Numbered from the stretch's first letter, positions 44,942-54,588 are shown. The stretch: DNA of 64,000 nucleotides from CBDDDW01 sp965226805 (GCA_965226805.1 CBDDDW010000030.1:124001-188000); one strand, 5' to 3'. Program-made: numbers and translations. The notes: generated by a model from the letters alone, not told the origin.

Positions 44942-47350
44942 TTACTCCGGGGTGCTGGTCGAGACGTCGTTAGAGATGAACGCAAAGTATCTGGAGTCCC
45001 ACCACTTGCTGTCCAGCTCACGGAACAAGAAATAGTCCAGCATGTCCTTCCAGGCTGCTCCTCGGGTGATATTGTTTTTGAGGGACAGAAAGTCCCTTTT
45101 TAGCTGTTCTCCTATTCCCTCGTTCCTGCGGTTCTCTCCCGAGCGCCGGTAGCTTTCGGGGAACCATAAGAGGTTCTTGAAAGGGCCGGACTTCTCGTAT
45201 TCTCCAAGGTGCTTGGAGTCCCGATTGGCGTGGGTCTCATTCATGAGGACGGCCTTGGTGGTTGGAGGCTCTTCCAGAGGATTGCACCAGGAGACGTAGC
45301 CGTCCTCTTTTTCGGACTTGTAGCACCGGAATTCCAGGATCTTGTCCTTCTCTTTACGGCGCACATACCAGTTGAACGGGTACCACATCTCGTAGTCTAC
45401 CTCGGCCACCGTCTCCCCTTCCTGCCTATCGAACACCCGGTTGTTCAGATCTCCCATAGTGTCGACGAGGTCGGCGCTACCCTGTGCATATGACAGCATC
45501 TCGACGCGGTTGTCGTCGTAGCTGTAGCTTGCCTCGAAGGAAATGTAGGTGCTGAACCCTAGAAGCAGGACTCCCACCCCCAGAGTGGCTAGAGTCATGC
45601 CCACCCTTGGGCTGGTCCGCCTGAAAAGAAGGACCAGGGCGCCGGCGATGACGAGCATCGTGGTCAGGAGGCTCCAGCTTTCCCACGAAGATATCCCCCC
45701 CATGTCCAGGGACCGGTGCAGAAGGTAAACTCCAGCTGCCACCAGCACGGGAGCGAGTGGCAGTACAGTTATTGATGGGCTCCTCAGTAGTCTGCTCCAC
45801 TGTACCCGTTCTATGATCTCTCCCACGAACTTCCCCGTGAGTAATATCAATGGCACTGCCATGTTTACCAGGAGCCAGGGCATCTTCTCTGCGGCGACTG
45901 TGTAGGCTATCACGGTGAGCGTAGCCCAAAACCCAAGTAGTAAACCAAACTGGTCGCCTCGTCTCAGGTAATAAACGACAGCTATGGCGCCGAAAAACAG
46001 GGGTAGCAACTCGTAGACCGAGCCGATTGCCAGATGGTAGTACCAGGGCTGGCCTCCACGGGCGACTTCCTGCTGGGCCAGCCAGTAGCCGAGCCCTTGC
46101 CAGGAGCCCGTATATACGCCGCCCAGTTTGCTGCACATGGTCCCAAAGGCCCCGCCTATCGCGCCGGGACAGTAGCCGTGGTGTTGGACAAATGCTCCAA
46201 AAAAGCTGGTGTATAGTGCGGTCCATATGGTGTAAAAGATGGCTGCGCAGGCCAGCCATACCCGCCATTGCCACATGACTCCGACGATAATCGACAGTAG
46301 TAATGTTGAAGCCAGAACCCCGAAGGAAATCAGGTAGTCACGGGCGATGGTTCCGCTGGGGAACGAGACCATCATGAAGGCCAACGTGGCCACCACCGTC
46401 ATAGGGACGAGCCACTTGACCGACCTTCGCCCGACCGCCGTTAGCAGAATCGCGCCCAACGGGACCGCTGCGATGGCTAGCGTGATGAGTATGTCCAGGA
46501 ACAGGGGGAGGGAGACTACGGGGAATGACACGAAGGGTGCTCCCCACACCGGTAACCCCACGTCGCCGACGCCTTCGTTGACCAACTCAAGCCCCAGTGT
46601 CCCCAGGGGTATGCTGGATATTGCCGACCACTGAGGCAAGGTCAGGGTGACCAGTAAGACCAGGAACGCGGCCGGGCCCCTCAGGTCCGAGAGCTTGCTC
46701 CGACCCAAGGCCCATGGCACGAGCTCCGTGATAGACATCAGGAAAAGGGCCAGGCCGAATATGGCGGCTACTATGTAGGCGGTCTCTTTCGTGGCAAACA
46801 TCAGGGCAAGGACTGCCGCCGCCATGTAGAGATAGCGGTGCTTACCCTCGTTGAGATAGCGCCACATCAGGGCCAGAAGGGCTACCGCGAAAAAGGCCAT
46901 CAGGATCTCGTTTCGCCCGAACCGGCTGAAGTACAACAGCGAGGGCGATAGCGCCAGCAGAACGGCGGTGACCACGGCGCCTGTCCTTCCCAGGTAGGTC
47001 CTCAAGAAGTATGGCAACGCTACCAATGCGGAGCCGAAGAGGACATATCCCAGGCGTGCCGTGAAGTCGCTGTCGGAGAATAGCGTGAAAATAAGAGCAG
47101 TGAGGTTTACCTGGAACGGTCCATGCATCCAAGGGCTGTGGGAGTAACCCCCACCCTCGGCCAGCCGGAATGCGTAGTGGACGTGGAGGGCCTCGTCGTA
47201 GTGCATGGTGCGCCCGCCCAGCTCCCAGAGCCGCAGCCCAAGAGCTCCCAGTACCAATCCGGCGAACAGCGCTAGTTCCCAGGTTGGCTTGATAGAGATC
47301 TGTCCCAAGAGCCTCTGAGGCAGAGGACTTTTTGCCCAGTGTTTTATCAT
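44942..47350 (-). CDS. Agl23-like GT-C membrane protein (TIGR03663 type)
   Basis: 802 residues with about a dozen membrane helices in the N-terminal 600 and a soluble C-terminal part. The GT-C catalytic-loop motif is MHYDEALHVHYAFRLAEGG. Members of this family were noted next to flippase and glycosylation genes in archaea and Chloroflexi, so a role in moving or attaching a lipid-linked sugar is inferred. It begins four bases after the next listed gene ends, and the two form an operon. Confidence 0.85.
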   Translation of the reverse strand: MIKHWAKSPLPQRLLGQISIKPTWELALFAGLVLGALGLRLWELGGRTMHYDEALHVHYAFRLAEGGGYSHSPWMHGPFQVNLTALIFTLFSDSDFTARLGYVLFGSALVALPYFLRTYLGRTGAVVTAVLLALSPSLLYFSRFGRNEILMAFFAVALLALMWRYLNEGKHRYLYMAAAVLALMFATKETAYIVAAIFGLALFLMSITELVPWALGRSKLSDLRGPAAFLVLLVTLTLPQWSAISSIPLGTLGLELVNEGVGDVGLPVWGAPFVSFPVVSLPLFLDILITLAIAAVPLGAILLTAVGRRSVKWLVPMTVVATLAFMMVSFPSGTIARDYLISFGVLASTLLLSIIVGVMWQWRVWLACAAIFYTIWTALYTSFFGAFVQHHGYCPGAIGGAFGTMCSKLGGVYTGSWQGLGYWLAQQEVARGGQPWYYHLAIGSVYELLPLFFGAIAVVYYLRRGDQFGLLLGFWATLTVIAYTVAAEKMPWLLVNMAVPLILLTGKFVGEIIERVQWSRLLRSPSITVLPLAPVLVAAGVYLLHRSLDMGGISSWESWSLLTTMLVIAGALVLLFRRTSPRVGMTLATLGVGVLLLGFSTYISFEASYSYDDNRVEMLSYAQGSADLVDTMGDLNNRVFDRQEGETVAEVDYEMWYPFNWYVRRKEKDKILEFRCYKSEKEDGYVSWCNPLEEPPTTKAVLMNETHANRDSKHLGEYEKSGPFKNLLWFPESYRRSGENRRNEGIGEQLKRDFLSLKNNITRGAAWKDMLDYFLFRELDSKWWDSRYFAFISNDVSTSTPE

Positions 47351-47354
47351 CCGG

Positions 47355-49799
47355 CTAAGCCCCCTCCTCCGGCTGTAGCCTTTCGTATATTACTACGTCA
47401 CCAGGCTGGAGCACGGGTCGGAGGAATGGGAAACCGTCGAACTCTGGGGTCCCGTATTCCCTCCGCTCCCTGTGGCCGAGGTACACGTAGCGTATGTCGT
47501 GGGTTTCCAGGAGGTCGCGCACGATCTCGGGGTCGTCGCTGGTGTAGATCGTCGCTACCTGCTCCTCCCTTTCGTCCAGGAGGTGATTGACGCCCGTTCC
47601 CCGCCATTGGCGCTCGTGGCCTTTCCATCCCAGCATCGTTGGAAGGCCGGTGCTGGCGGAGATGCGCCCGTACTCGCTGTAGGAATGGTCCCCCGCCGCC
47701 TCTACGATTCGCCCCCAAGGAGCCTCATCCCGAAGCCATATTATCGCCTCGTGCTCCCCCGAATCCCTCCCTTGGAGGAAAGCTAGCCCGTCCAAAGTCC
47801 TGTCACCTCTGAGATCGGTCCTGCTGAGGGCCGCCCCGACGGGATAATAGATTGATGCGAGCAGAAGTACCGCAACCAGGGCCCACCAACCATAAGCGAG
47901 GGGTTTGCCCAAGATGCCCCATGGCAGCCGCGCCATCCGGAGTCTTTGTAATGGTGCGGGCACGAGCTCAGCAATTTTGGGCACCGGTTTAGAGCTCACG
48001 TAGTATAGGCCGTAGGCGGAAGCTATAGCAAGCAGGACCCAGGCCTGGTAATAGAGCTTGAATACGGTGTTCATACGATTTCCGAAGTGGTCCACAACGT
48101 AGAACAGCTCCGCGCCCAGCAGGATGTAGAAAGCCAGTGCTAGAGAGAGCAAGGAAAAGGCCGTCGCCCTATCGCCTACATGTCTCGCTCTGAGGACCAT
48201 GCTGTATAGAGCCACGCCTGCTATGGCCAGGCCGGGAAGCAGTATCCCAAACCTTTTCCCGACCGTGCTTGCGTCCTCGATGACGCGGCCTCCGAGACGG
48301 TCGAACAGGGCGTCCCAGCCCGTCCACAGGATAAATAGCTCCAGGACCCCCCATATCAGGAAGGGGGTGAGGATTATGGTCCCAACCAGGGTAAGTAACC
48401 CGGAATTCTTGCCGGTAAGTTCAGGCACCGTCCAGACCTGTTTGAAAAGGAAAGCGCCGCTCAACACGACAAAGAGTCCCAATACCAGGAAGAAGAAAAA
48501 GGGCCTGGTGCTCACCTCGCCAAGCGGCAGTATCCCAGAAGCCTGGGTGCTTAGAGTCCCGTAGAAGGGCATGAAAAGGAGAATGGCGCCGGCGAGCGTG
48601 GGCACCAGGACATAAAGGGAAGGGAGAAGGAAGCGTCGGGCGTCACCTCCCCAATCTGCGTAGCCCTTCGCCAGGACGAGGGCGACGAAAATGGTTGCGA
48701 AAACCGGAAAATCCCAGGTGTTTATGAAAGCCAAGGAGCCCAAGGATAGGGCGATCATAAGCATCTCCAGAGGGTTGCTGCGTATCCAACCAAGCCCAAG
48801 CCTTTCTTCCGAAACGAACAGGTTCAATCCCAGGGCCAGAGTCAGTATGACGAAGGGCAGCGCCGACACGTGCGGGTGAAGGTCCGCCAAAAAGAAGCTA
48901 AAGAAGGGGAACTCGGTGATCGTATAGTCCAGGCTTCCTCCGTCTACCACCGTGTCGATCACCCGAGTTGCACGCCACCACCACCAGTGTTGACTGGGGA
49001 AAAAGTTGGACTCGCCCGACGGGGCGCCCTCCAATCCCTTTATGGAGACCCACTGCCAGAAGCCGTCCGAGCCCCACCCGTTGGCGTGCACGAACTCCAG
49101 CACTCCCTCCAAGTTGCCGATCAGGCCAACGAAAAGGGGCGCCGCCAGGCCAAAGAGCACCGCGGTCCGCAATCGCGATCCGGATAGCCTTACAAGGTTG
49201 TAGACCAAGCCGAAAGCGGCAACTCCTGTCATTGCCGGAATCAAGGCTATCGATAGATTGTAAGAGACACTGGAAGGTATCGCCGAAAGCTTGGTCAAGA
49301 AGGCCATCATGAAATGGCCGAAGTAGTAGTAGCTTATGGAGTGTCCAGCAAGCCATGGGTCTTCTGGTGGAAAGTGTTCGCTTCTAAGTATGGAATTGAG
49401 GAAGGCGAAGTCCATGGGCATCTCAGTGTGGTTAATAGCCGGAGACAGGGACACTAACGAAAGCCAGAGGGCGTACAGCCCTATGAACACCCCCTGCGCC
49501 GCCAACAGGAGGGGCCAATTGCTCCGCACGAAAGAAGACATCTCCGGCAGCTTCTTTCGCAGGACCAGAGACGTGGCGATGGCTAGAAGAGCCAATATGA
49601 CGATTATCGTGTAGCGGGAGTTGGGGAACAGATGGGTGAGGCCCGCCAGCCAAAATATGTAAGAGCCGAGGAGCAGGCCCAGGGGCATTGAGATGGTGAG
49701 GCCCCTGTCGGGCAGGCGGCGAAAGAGGCTAAAAGCAAGGGGCAGTGCTAATAGTCCCAGGAGTTCGATTACGAGGAACCAGATCAGGGCGTGGTGCAT
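47355..49799 (-). CDS. DUF2298/YYY-type large membrane protein
   Basis: 814 residues, highly hydrophobic, of the Chlor_Arch_YYY (DUF2298) family. The signature DPWLAGHSISYYYFGHFMMA has the three adjacent tyrosines. The protein has a long helical membrane part and a C-terminal domain (about 680-814) with EAIIWLRDEAPWGRIVEA. It belongs to the GT-C-like superfamily. It is restricted mainly to Chloroflexi and archaea and nearly always adjoins the TIGR03663 protein, as here. Confidence 0.88.
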   Translation of the reverse strand: MHHALIWFLVIELLGLLALPLAFSLFRRLPDRGLTISMPLGLLLGSYIFWLAGLTHLFPNSRYTIIVILALLAIATSLVLRKKLPEMSSFVRSNWPLLLAAQGVFIGLYALWLSLVSLSPAINHTEMPMDFAFLNSILRSEHFPPEDPWLAGHSISYYYFGHFMMAFLTKLSAIPSSVSYNLSIALIPAMTGVAAFGLVYNLVRLSGSRLRTAVLFGLAAPLFVGLIGNLEGVLEFVHANGWGSDGFWQWVSIKGLEGAPSGESNFFPSQHWWWWRATRVIDTVVDGGSLDYTITEFPFFSFFLADLHPHVSALPFVILTLALGLNLFVSEERLGLGWIRSNPLEMLMIALSLGSLAFINTWDFPVFATIFVALVLAKGYADWGGDARRFLLPSLYVLVPTLAGAILLFMPFYGTLSTQASGILPLGEVSTRPFFFFLVLGLFVVLSGAFLFKQVWTVPELTGKNSGLLTLVGTIILTPFLIWGVLELFILWTGWDALFDRLGGRVIEDASTVGKRFGILLPGLAIAGVALYSMVLRARHVGDRATAFSLLSLALAFYILLGAELFYVVDHFGNRMNTVFKLYYQAWVLLAIASAYGLYYVSSKPVPKIAELVPAPLQRLRMARLPWGILGKPLAYGWWALVAVLLLASIYYPVGAALSRTDLRGDRTLDGLAFLQGRDSGEHEAIIWLRDEAPWGRIVEAAGDHSYSEYGRISASTGLPTMLGWKGHERQWRGTGVNHLLDEREEQVATIYTSDDPEIVRDLLETHDIRYVYLGHRERREYGTPEFDGFPFLRPVLQPGDVVIYERLQPEEGA

Positions 49800-49905
49800 G
49801 TCTTACCGGACTATACGATATCAAGGCGCTATTGTACTTGGGCAAGGAGCGTATGCCCCGGTTTTGGAACGTTTGGAGGGTTGGTCCTCTGGACAAGACT
49901 GGATT

Positions 49906-50889
49906 TCAGGTGACGTCGACGCTCGGGGTGGGCTCAAGATTCGGCTCCAGCAACGCATCCACGAACTCTCGGGCGTCGAATGACGCCATGTCCTGAAGCG
50001 TCTCTCCCGTGCCGATGAATAATATGGGGAGGCCAAGCTCGTCCTTTATGGACAGGACAATCCCGCCCTTAGCTGTCCCATCCAGTTTCGCCAGGAATAT
50101 GCCGGTGCAGTCTACGGCTTCGGTAAAATGCCTCGCCTGAGCGAGCCCGTTATGGCCCGTAGTGGCGTCCAGGGTAAGGAGTACATGGTGGGGTGAGGAA
50201 GGGTCCAGCCGGCCCAAGACCCGTTTGATTTTCTTAAGCTCCTCCATTAGGTTAGACTTCGTGTGGAGGCGGCCTGCGGTATCTATGATCAGGACGTCCG
50301 CGCCCCGAGCCATGGCGGCCTTTAGAGCGTCATGTGCTACGGCGGCCGGATCGGCGCCAGGCTGGTGGCTGACCACCTCTACTCCAGCCCGCTCGGCCAG
50401 CACCTGTAGCTGGTCGATGGCGGCCGCGCGAAACGTATCCGCTGCCCCCACGTATACCAGTTTCCCCTGCTCTTTGAAGTTATAGGCCAGCTTGGCGATA
50501 CTGGTGGTCTTACCGGAGCCATTTACGCCAACAACCAGGATTACCAGAGGCGAGGGGTCGTCTCCCGTTTCATTCCATACATCAGACCCATTGCCGGCCT
50601 CGAGGCGAGATACGAGCTCCACCTTAAGTGCTTCCATGAGCATATGGGGCTCTTCTATGCGCTCTTCCCGAGCTCGGGCCTTCAACCGCTGGATCAGCTT
50701 CAGGGAGGTGTCGACTCCCATGTCCGCGGAGATCAGCAGCTCTTCAAGTCCATCCCAGACTTCCTCGTCCAACTTTGATGAGGTCAGGATGCCCGCTAGC
50801 CGCCCAAACCACGTCTCGCGGCTCCGTCGCACGCCCTGGCGGATCATGGTCTTATTTTTCGGCTGGTCTCTTTTCAGCAGTCTGAACAT
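49906..50889 (-). CDS. ftsY: Signal recognition particle receptor FtsY
   Basis: 327 residues. The N-terminal N domain lacks a long acidic A region. The GTPase site includes G1 VVGVNGSGKTTSIAKLAYNF (about 119-138), the DTFRAAAIDQL segment, the G3 DTAGRLH motif, and G4 TKLDG-like AKLDGTAKGG. It docks ribosome-nascent-chain-SRP complexes at the membrane. It lies upstream of the two large membrane-protein genes and downstream of rnc, all on the minus strand. Confidence 0.97.
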   Translation of the reverse strand: MFRLLKRDQPKNKTMIRQGVRRSRETWFGRLAGILTSSKLDEEVWDGLEELLISADMGVDTSLKLIQRLKARAREERIEEPHMLMEALKVELVSRLEAGNGSDVWNETGDDPSPLVILVVGVNGSGKTTSIAKLAYNFKEQGKLVYVGAADTFRAAAIDQLQVLAERAGVEVVSHQPGADPAAVAHDALKAAMARGADVLIIDTAGRLHTKSNLMEELKKIKRVLGRLDPSSPHHVLLTLDATTGHNGLAQARHFTEAVDCTGIFLAKLDGTAKGGIVLSIKDELGLPILFIGTGETLQDMASFDAREFVDALLEPNLEPTPSVDVT

Positions 50890-50939
50890 GGGTAAGTATT
50901 CCCTATAATATAGAAGTATCCGACTTCAGCCGCAATTGA

Positions 50940-51400
50940 TGTCATGTTGAATCAGCTCGCTGGGAGGTCATGCGGCCGTTGATGTCATTCTGATCCAGCT
51001 GTTGATGTCACTCTGATCCCGCGATTGATGTCATTCTGAACGGAGTGAAGAATCTGGAGGGTAAGGGGCCAAGCGACACCAGATAGGAGTGTCCACGCCA
51101 CTAGATTCTTCCTCGCTTCGCTCGTGAGAACGACATTAGTGCTTCGCTCGTCAGAATGACATTAGTGCTTCGCTCGTCAGAATGACATTAGTGCTCCGCT
51201 CGTCAGAATGACATTAGTGCTTCGCTCGTCAGAATCGTCCATGCCGGTTGCCTCCGGCGCCCTAAAGGATGAAAATGCCGACACCTCTGTCACCCTGAGC
51301 GGAGCGAAGGGTCTGGAGGCGGTGGGGCGTCTCACCATCCCAGCACCAGATTCTTCGCCTGCGGCTCAGAATGACACTTCCGTGGGAAGGACATCAATGC
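50940..51400. repeat. Intergenic repeat cluster between ftsY and rnc
   Basis: 567 bp without a gene. It contains repeated TGATGTCATTCTGA units, an inverted pair (GAAGAATCTGG and CCAGATTCTTCGCCTGCGG), and a four-unit tandem array (listed separately). Such GAAT/CTGA-type sequences are typical decayed dispersed repeats. They would disrupt continuous rnc-ftsY transcription only if they terminate. Confidence 0.6.
51132..51235 (+). repeat. Tandem array, four units of 26 bp
   Basis: Four direct copies of a 26-bp unit beginning GACATTAGTGCTTCGCTCGT, with one base change (C for T) in the third unit. There are no spacers, so it is not a CRISPR array. It lies within the ftsY-rnc repeat cluster. Confidence 0.9.
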
Positions 51401-51456
51401 GCCTATCGAAACGGTACCGATCTACCTCTTGCGCCTGGCGGAATAAAATCTGGGGG

Positions 51457-52161
51457 TTAGGGCTCTACGTCCGGGGTGAGCTGCCTCAGCGCTTGCAACG
51501 CCGCCCTGTTTTCGGCTTCCAGCTTTCGCTTCCCCAGTCCCTTCCCCAAGACGCTGCCATCCATCACGACTTCCATTTGGAAGCTCTTGTCGTGGTCGGG
51601 GCCCCCTGATTCGACCAGTCGGTAGACTGGAGGTGCCCCTCCCGATGCCTGTATCAGTTCCTGAAGTCGGGACTTCGGGTCTTCGTGGGCCCCCTCCGCC
51701 AGGGCCAAGTCTATCTCTTCAGCCATCATTAAGAGAACGAACTTTCTGGCGGCATCATGGCCCCGGTCCAGAAGCACCGCCCCTACGAGGGCTTCCAAGG
51801 CGGCCGCCAGATTCGATTCTCTGTCACGGCCCCCGGTCGACTCCTCCCCCTTCCCCAGCTTCAAGTGTTGACCCAAGTCCAGGTCTCTCGCTACCTTTGC
51901 CAGGGTCTTGCCCCGGACGATCGACGACCTGAGCTTGGTCAGATGCCCCTCGGAGAGCTCTGGACACCTCTTGTAGATCTCCAGGGTGACGGCCAGTCCG
52001 AGCATGGCGTCCCCGAGGAACTCCAGCCGCTCATAGGAGCCAACGAGCTGCTCGCCTGGGTGGGTCTCGTTGAGGTAGGATGGGTGAGTGAGTGCCTGCT
52101 CCAGCATTCCCGCGTCTTTGAAGCGGAGCTTCAGTTTTCCCTGTAGTAAGTTCCCTTTCAA
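51457..52161 (-). CDS. rnc: Ribonuclease III
   Basis: 234 residues. Endonuclease for double-stranded RNA, needed for rRNA maturation. The catalytic signature ERLEFLGDAMLGLAVT and the metal-binding stretch ALEALVGAVLLDRG are present. A C-terminal double-stranded RNA-binding domain covers about 160-230, ending KRKLEAENRAALQALRQL. The start is a TTG at 52161, ten bases after the DsbA-like gene ends, so the two are co-transcribed. Confidence 0.93.
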   Translation of the reverse strand: MKGNLLQGKLKLRFKDAGMLEQALTHPSYLNETHPGEQLVGSYERLEFLGDAMLGLAVTLEIYKRCPELSEGHLTKLRSSIVRGKTLAKVARDLDLGQHLKLGKGEESTGGRDRESNLAAALEALVGAVLLDRGHDAARKFVLLMMAEEIDLALAEGAHEDPKSRLQELIQASGGAPPVYRLVESGGPDHDKSFQMEVVMDGSVLGKGLGKRKLEAENRAALQALRQLTPDVEP

Positions 52162-52171
52162 AGGCTCCGCC

Positions 52172-52801
52172 CTAGGTGAATACTCCTTTGGGCCAGGGTG
52201 GTTGAGGCCGCTTTATCTCCCCGATGTAGTTCCACTTCCCCATACTGTTGAGGAGAGACTCGAACATCTCTACGGCGTCTTCGTCCGAGGGTGGGTAGGT
52301 CTTCACGAAGGCGACTGCGCCGCTGGGGAACACGAACGTTGGTACGCCGAACACCCCGTATTCCTCTACCGCTTGGGTGTGGCTATGGGCGAGATCATCG
52401 AGGATACTCTTATCGGAGAGATCTTCACGGAACCGCGCCATATCCAGGCCACTTGCCTCGGCCGCTTCCATTACGACCTCGGAGCTGGTCAACTCTTTCC
52501 TATCCTCGTGTCGTGCCTTCAAGAGGGTGAGTTGGAAAGCCTCAAAGGCTTGGCTGCCCTGTCTTCGGGCAGCCTCACCCGCCCTCATATCCAGGAGGCT
52601 TGTGGTTGGCGAGTCAGCGGTGTGCTCCCATGCCTTCCATTCGGGGCCTTCCTTGCTGTTTACCTGAGACAAGAGGAAAGGCTTCCACTCTACCTGTAGA
52701 TTATCCCCGTACTTCTCCTTAACCTTCGCGAACCACATGGCCGCGTTGTAGACGAAGGGTCAACGGAAGTCGTAATAAGACGTGATCTTTATCGGCTCCA
52801 T
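52172..52801 (-). CDS. DsbA/FrnE-family oxidoreductase, predicted selenoprotein (in-frame TGA)
   Basis: 209 residues if TGA 52760-52762 is read as selenocysteine at position 14. The ATG at 52801 has a perfect AGGAGGT ribosome site and encodes MEPIKITSYYDFR, then TGA, then PFVYNAAMWFAKVKEK. In DsbA/FrnE relatives that position is the catalytic Cys (DFxCPF). The cis-Pro loop GVFGVPTFVFP is intact, the rest is a full-length helical insert and thioredoxin fold, and the frame has no other interruption. There is no Cys at all in the protein, so Sec would be its only redox residue. A SECIS-like hairpin follows the TGA. Naive calls begin at ATG 52738 and miss the first strand. A nonsense mutation is the alternative. 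Confidence 0.75.
52723..52759 (-). promoter_or_regulatory. SECIS-like hairpin after the TGA of the DsbA-like gene
   Basis: Minus strand, bases 1-37 after the TGA. The lower stem CCUUCG (2-7) pairs perfectly with CGAAGG (32-37). The upper stem ACAAC (11-15) pairs with GUGGU (24-28) with one mismatch. The apical loop GCGGCCAU starts with G. Loop position (about 16 nt after UGA) and the early G fit the known bacterial SECIS pattern. Folded by eye. Confidence 0.6.
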
Positions 52802-52872
52802 AAGTTTACCTCCTATCTATCTGGATTTTAACGACCGCCGCTACAGAAGTCAAAGGGTGGACATTGCTATAG

Positions 52873-54588
52873 CCTAAGCCCGAATCCACCGAAGGACGGC
52901 CTTGGGGACAGTCCTTGAAGAAGCTATTGGGTGCTCCTCTGAATCTGGGATAATGGTTTTGGAACAGGAACCTGCCGGGAAACAAGGAGCACCCAATAGA
53001 TGCTGCCACAGAACAAACCCGACCGTATCCGCATCCTCTTTGACGACCATCGCCTGGTGGCCAATGCCGGCCTGCTCCTGCCGGCCACCCTAGCCCGGCA
53101 CCTGGGCCTGCGGGAACTCGTCGACCATCACCTTGACCTCGGCGGAGCGCCGGGACGGGCGAACACTGGGGACAAGATGCTGACGCTGGTCGCTTCCGCG
53201 CTGGCAGGCGGCGACTGCATCGACGACGCCGATGCGCTGCGCGCTGGTGGGACGGTCGGTGTTCTAGGCTGCGTGGTCAAGGCGCCATCCACCCTGGGGA
53301 CCTTCCTGCGCAGCTTCCGGTGGGGGCATGTCCGTCAACTCGACCGCGTGAGCCGCCAGTTGTTGGCCCGGGCCTGGGCCGCTGGGGCCGGACCCGGCGA
53401 CTCGCCCCTGACCATCGACCTGGACTCGACCATCTGCGAGACCTATGGACTGGCCAAGGAGGGAGCGCGCCACCACGGCTATACCGGCGCCCGCGGCTAT
53501 CACCCGCTGCTGGCCATTGCCGCCGGCACCGGCGAGGTGCTGATGTCCCGGCTGCGCGAGGGCCGGGCCAACACCGCCCGTGGCGCCGCCCACTTCCTGC
53601 GTGAGACGGTGGGGCGGGTGCGCTACGGCGGGGCCAGGGGACAACTCACGGTGCGGGCCGACAGCGGCTTCTACGCCCACACTGTCGTTGCCGCCTGCCG
53701 GGAAATGGATGTCCGCTTCTCTATCACCATCCGCCAGCGCGCCAGCCTGCGGGACCTGATCGAGGCGATACCAGAGGAGGACTGGACTCCCATTCCCTAC
53801 TGGATGGACGGCGCCGCCGATGTCGCCGAGACGACTTACACCCCGTTCCAGACCAAGCCGGACGCCGCGCCGGTGCGGCTCATTGTCCGGCGGGTGAAGC
53901 CGACGCCCGGTTCCCAGCTCGCCCTCTTCGCCAGATACAGCTATCACGCCTTCATCACCGACCGCGATGGGGAGACGCTGGAACTGGAGGCCGATCATCG
54001 CCGCCACGCCGAGGTCGAGAACGCCATACGCGACCTCAAGTACGGCGTCGGGCTGAACCACATGCCGTCGGGGCGCTTCGCCGCCAACGGCGCCTGGCTG
54101 GCGGTCCAGGTGATGGCGCATAACCTGGCCCGCTGGACAGCCCGCATCGGCCTGGGTCAGCAGATCGTGACCACCAAGACCCTCAGGCGGCGGGTCTTCG
54201 CTCTGGTGGGACGGATCACCCGCTCGGCGCGCCGCCTCACTTTGCATCTCCCCCGGCGCTGGCCTTGGGAAACCCAGTTCAGTCGCGCCTTGGCCCGGCT
54301 GCAAGCCATTCCATTCCCGGCCTGACGGCCAGCCTGCAACTGACCCAACGTCCCCGCAATCTCGCGCCACCCCGGTCGCGAGAGTCCCCTGCTGCGTATC
54401 CTCTCGCCATCCCGCGCATCGCAACTCCCGCATAGGGCCTTAGGGGCCCTGTGCGGCGCCTGAAGACCCTCCGCCGGCCTCCCATCTACCCCAAGACCCC
54501 AGGCCATCTCCCCTGTAGCTCCCTCACCCACCCCCTTCCGCTGTCCTCACGCCGTCCATCCGTGTCCTTCGGTGGATTCGGGCTTAGG
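52873..54588 (+). mobile_element. IS1380-type insertion sequence, copy 1 (intact)
   Basis: 1716 bp bounded by perfect 25-bp inverted repeats starting CCTAAGCCCGAATCCACCGA (52873-52897 and 54564-54588). It carries one intact transposase gene. No target-site duplication is visible beside the ends (TATAG on the left, CATTT on the right). A second, inverted copy lies at 56089-57805. Confidence 0.9.
53000..54325 (+). CDS. IS1380-family transposase
   Basis: 441 residues, DDE-type transposase. Likely catalytic residues are Asp140 or Asp142 in LTIDLDSTICETYG, Asp221 in RADSGFYAHT, and Glu338 or Glu340 in HAEVENAIRDLKYGVG, the family's typical ending motif. AAGGAG precedes the ATG. The frame is uninterrupted, so the element may be active and could also supply transposase to copy 2. 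Confidence 0.92.
   Translation: MLPQNKPDRIRILFDDHRLVANAGLLLPATLARHLGLRELVDHHLDLGGAPGRANTGDKMLTLVASALAGGDCIDDADALRAGGTVGVLGCVVKAPSTLGTFLRSFRWGHVRQLDRVSRQLLARAWAAGAGPGDSPLTIDLDSTICETYGLAKEGARHHGYTGARGYHPLLAIAAGTGEVLMSRLREGRANTARGAAHFLRETVGRVRYGGARGQLTVRADSGFYAHTVVAACREMDVRFSITIRQRASLRDLIEAIPEEDWTPIPYWMDGAADVAETTYTPFQTKPDAAPVRLIVRRVKPTPGSQLALFARYSYHAFITDRDGETLELEADHRRHAEVENAIRDLKYGVGLNHMPSGRFAANGAWLAVQVMAHNLARWTARIGLGQQIVTTKTLRRRVFALVGRITRSARRLTLHLPRRWPWETQFSRALARLQAIPFPA

Noticed and set aside
51132..51235. CRISPR array
   Set aside because: Units are directly adjacent with no spacers, and no cas genes are present.
52172..52738. Start of the DsbA-like protein at ATG 52738
   Set aside because: No ribosome site there and the first strand and active-site position would be lost. 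The upstream ATG with a perfect ribosome site and in-frame TGA explains the gene better.
53264..54433. 389-codon open frame opposite the transposase
   Set aside because: Shadow of a GC-rich transposase gene; the same shadow appears in the second IS copy.
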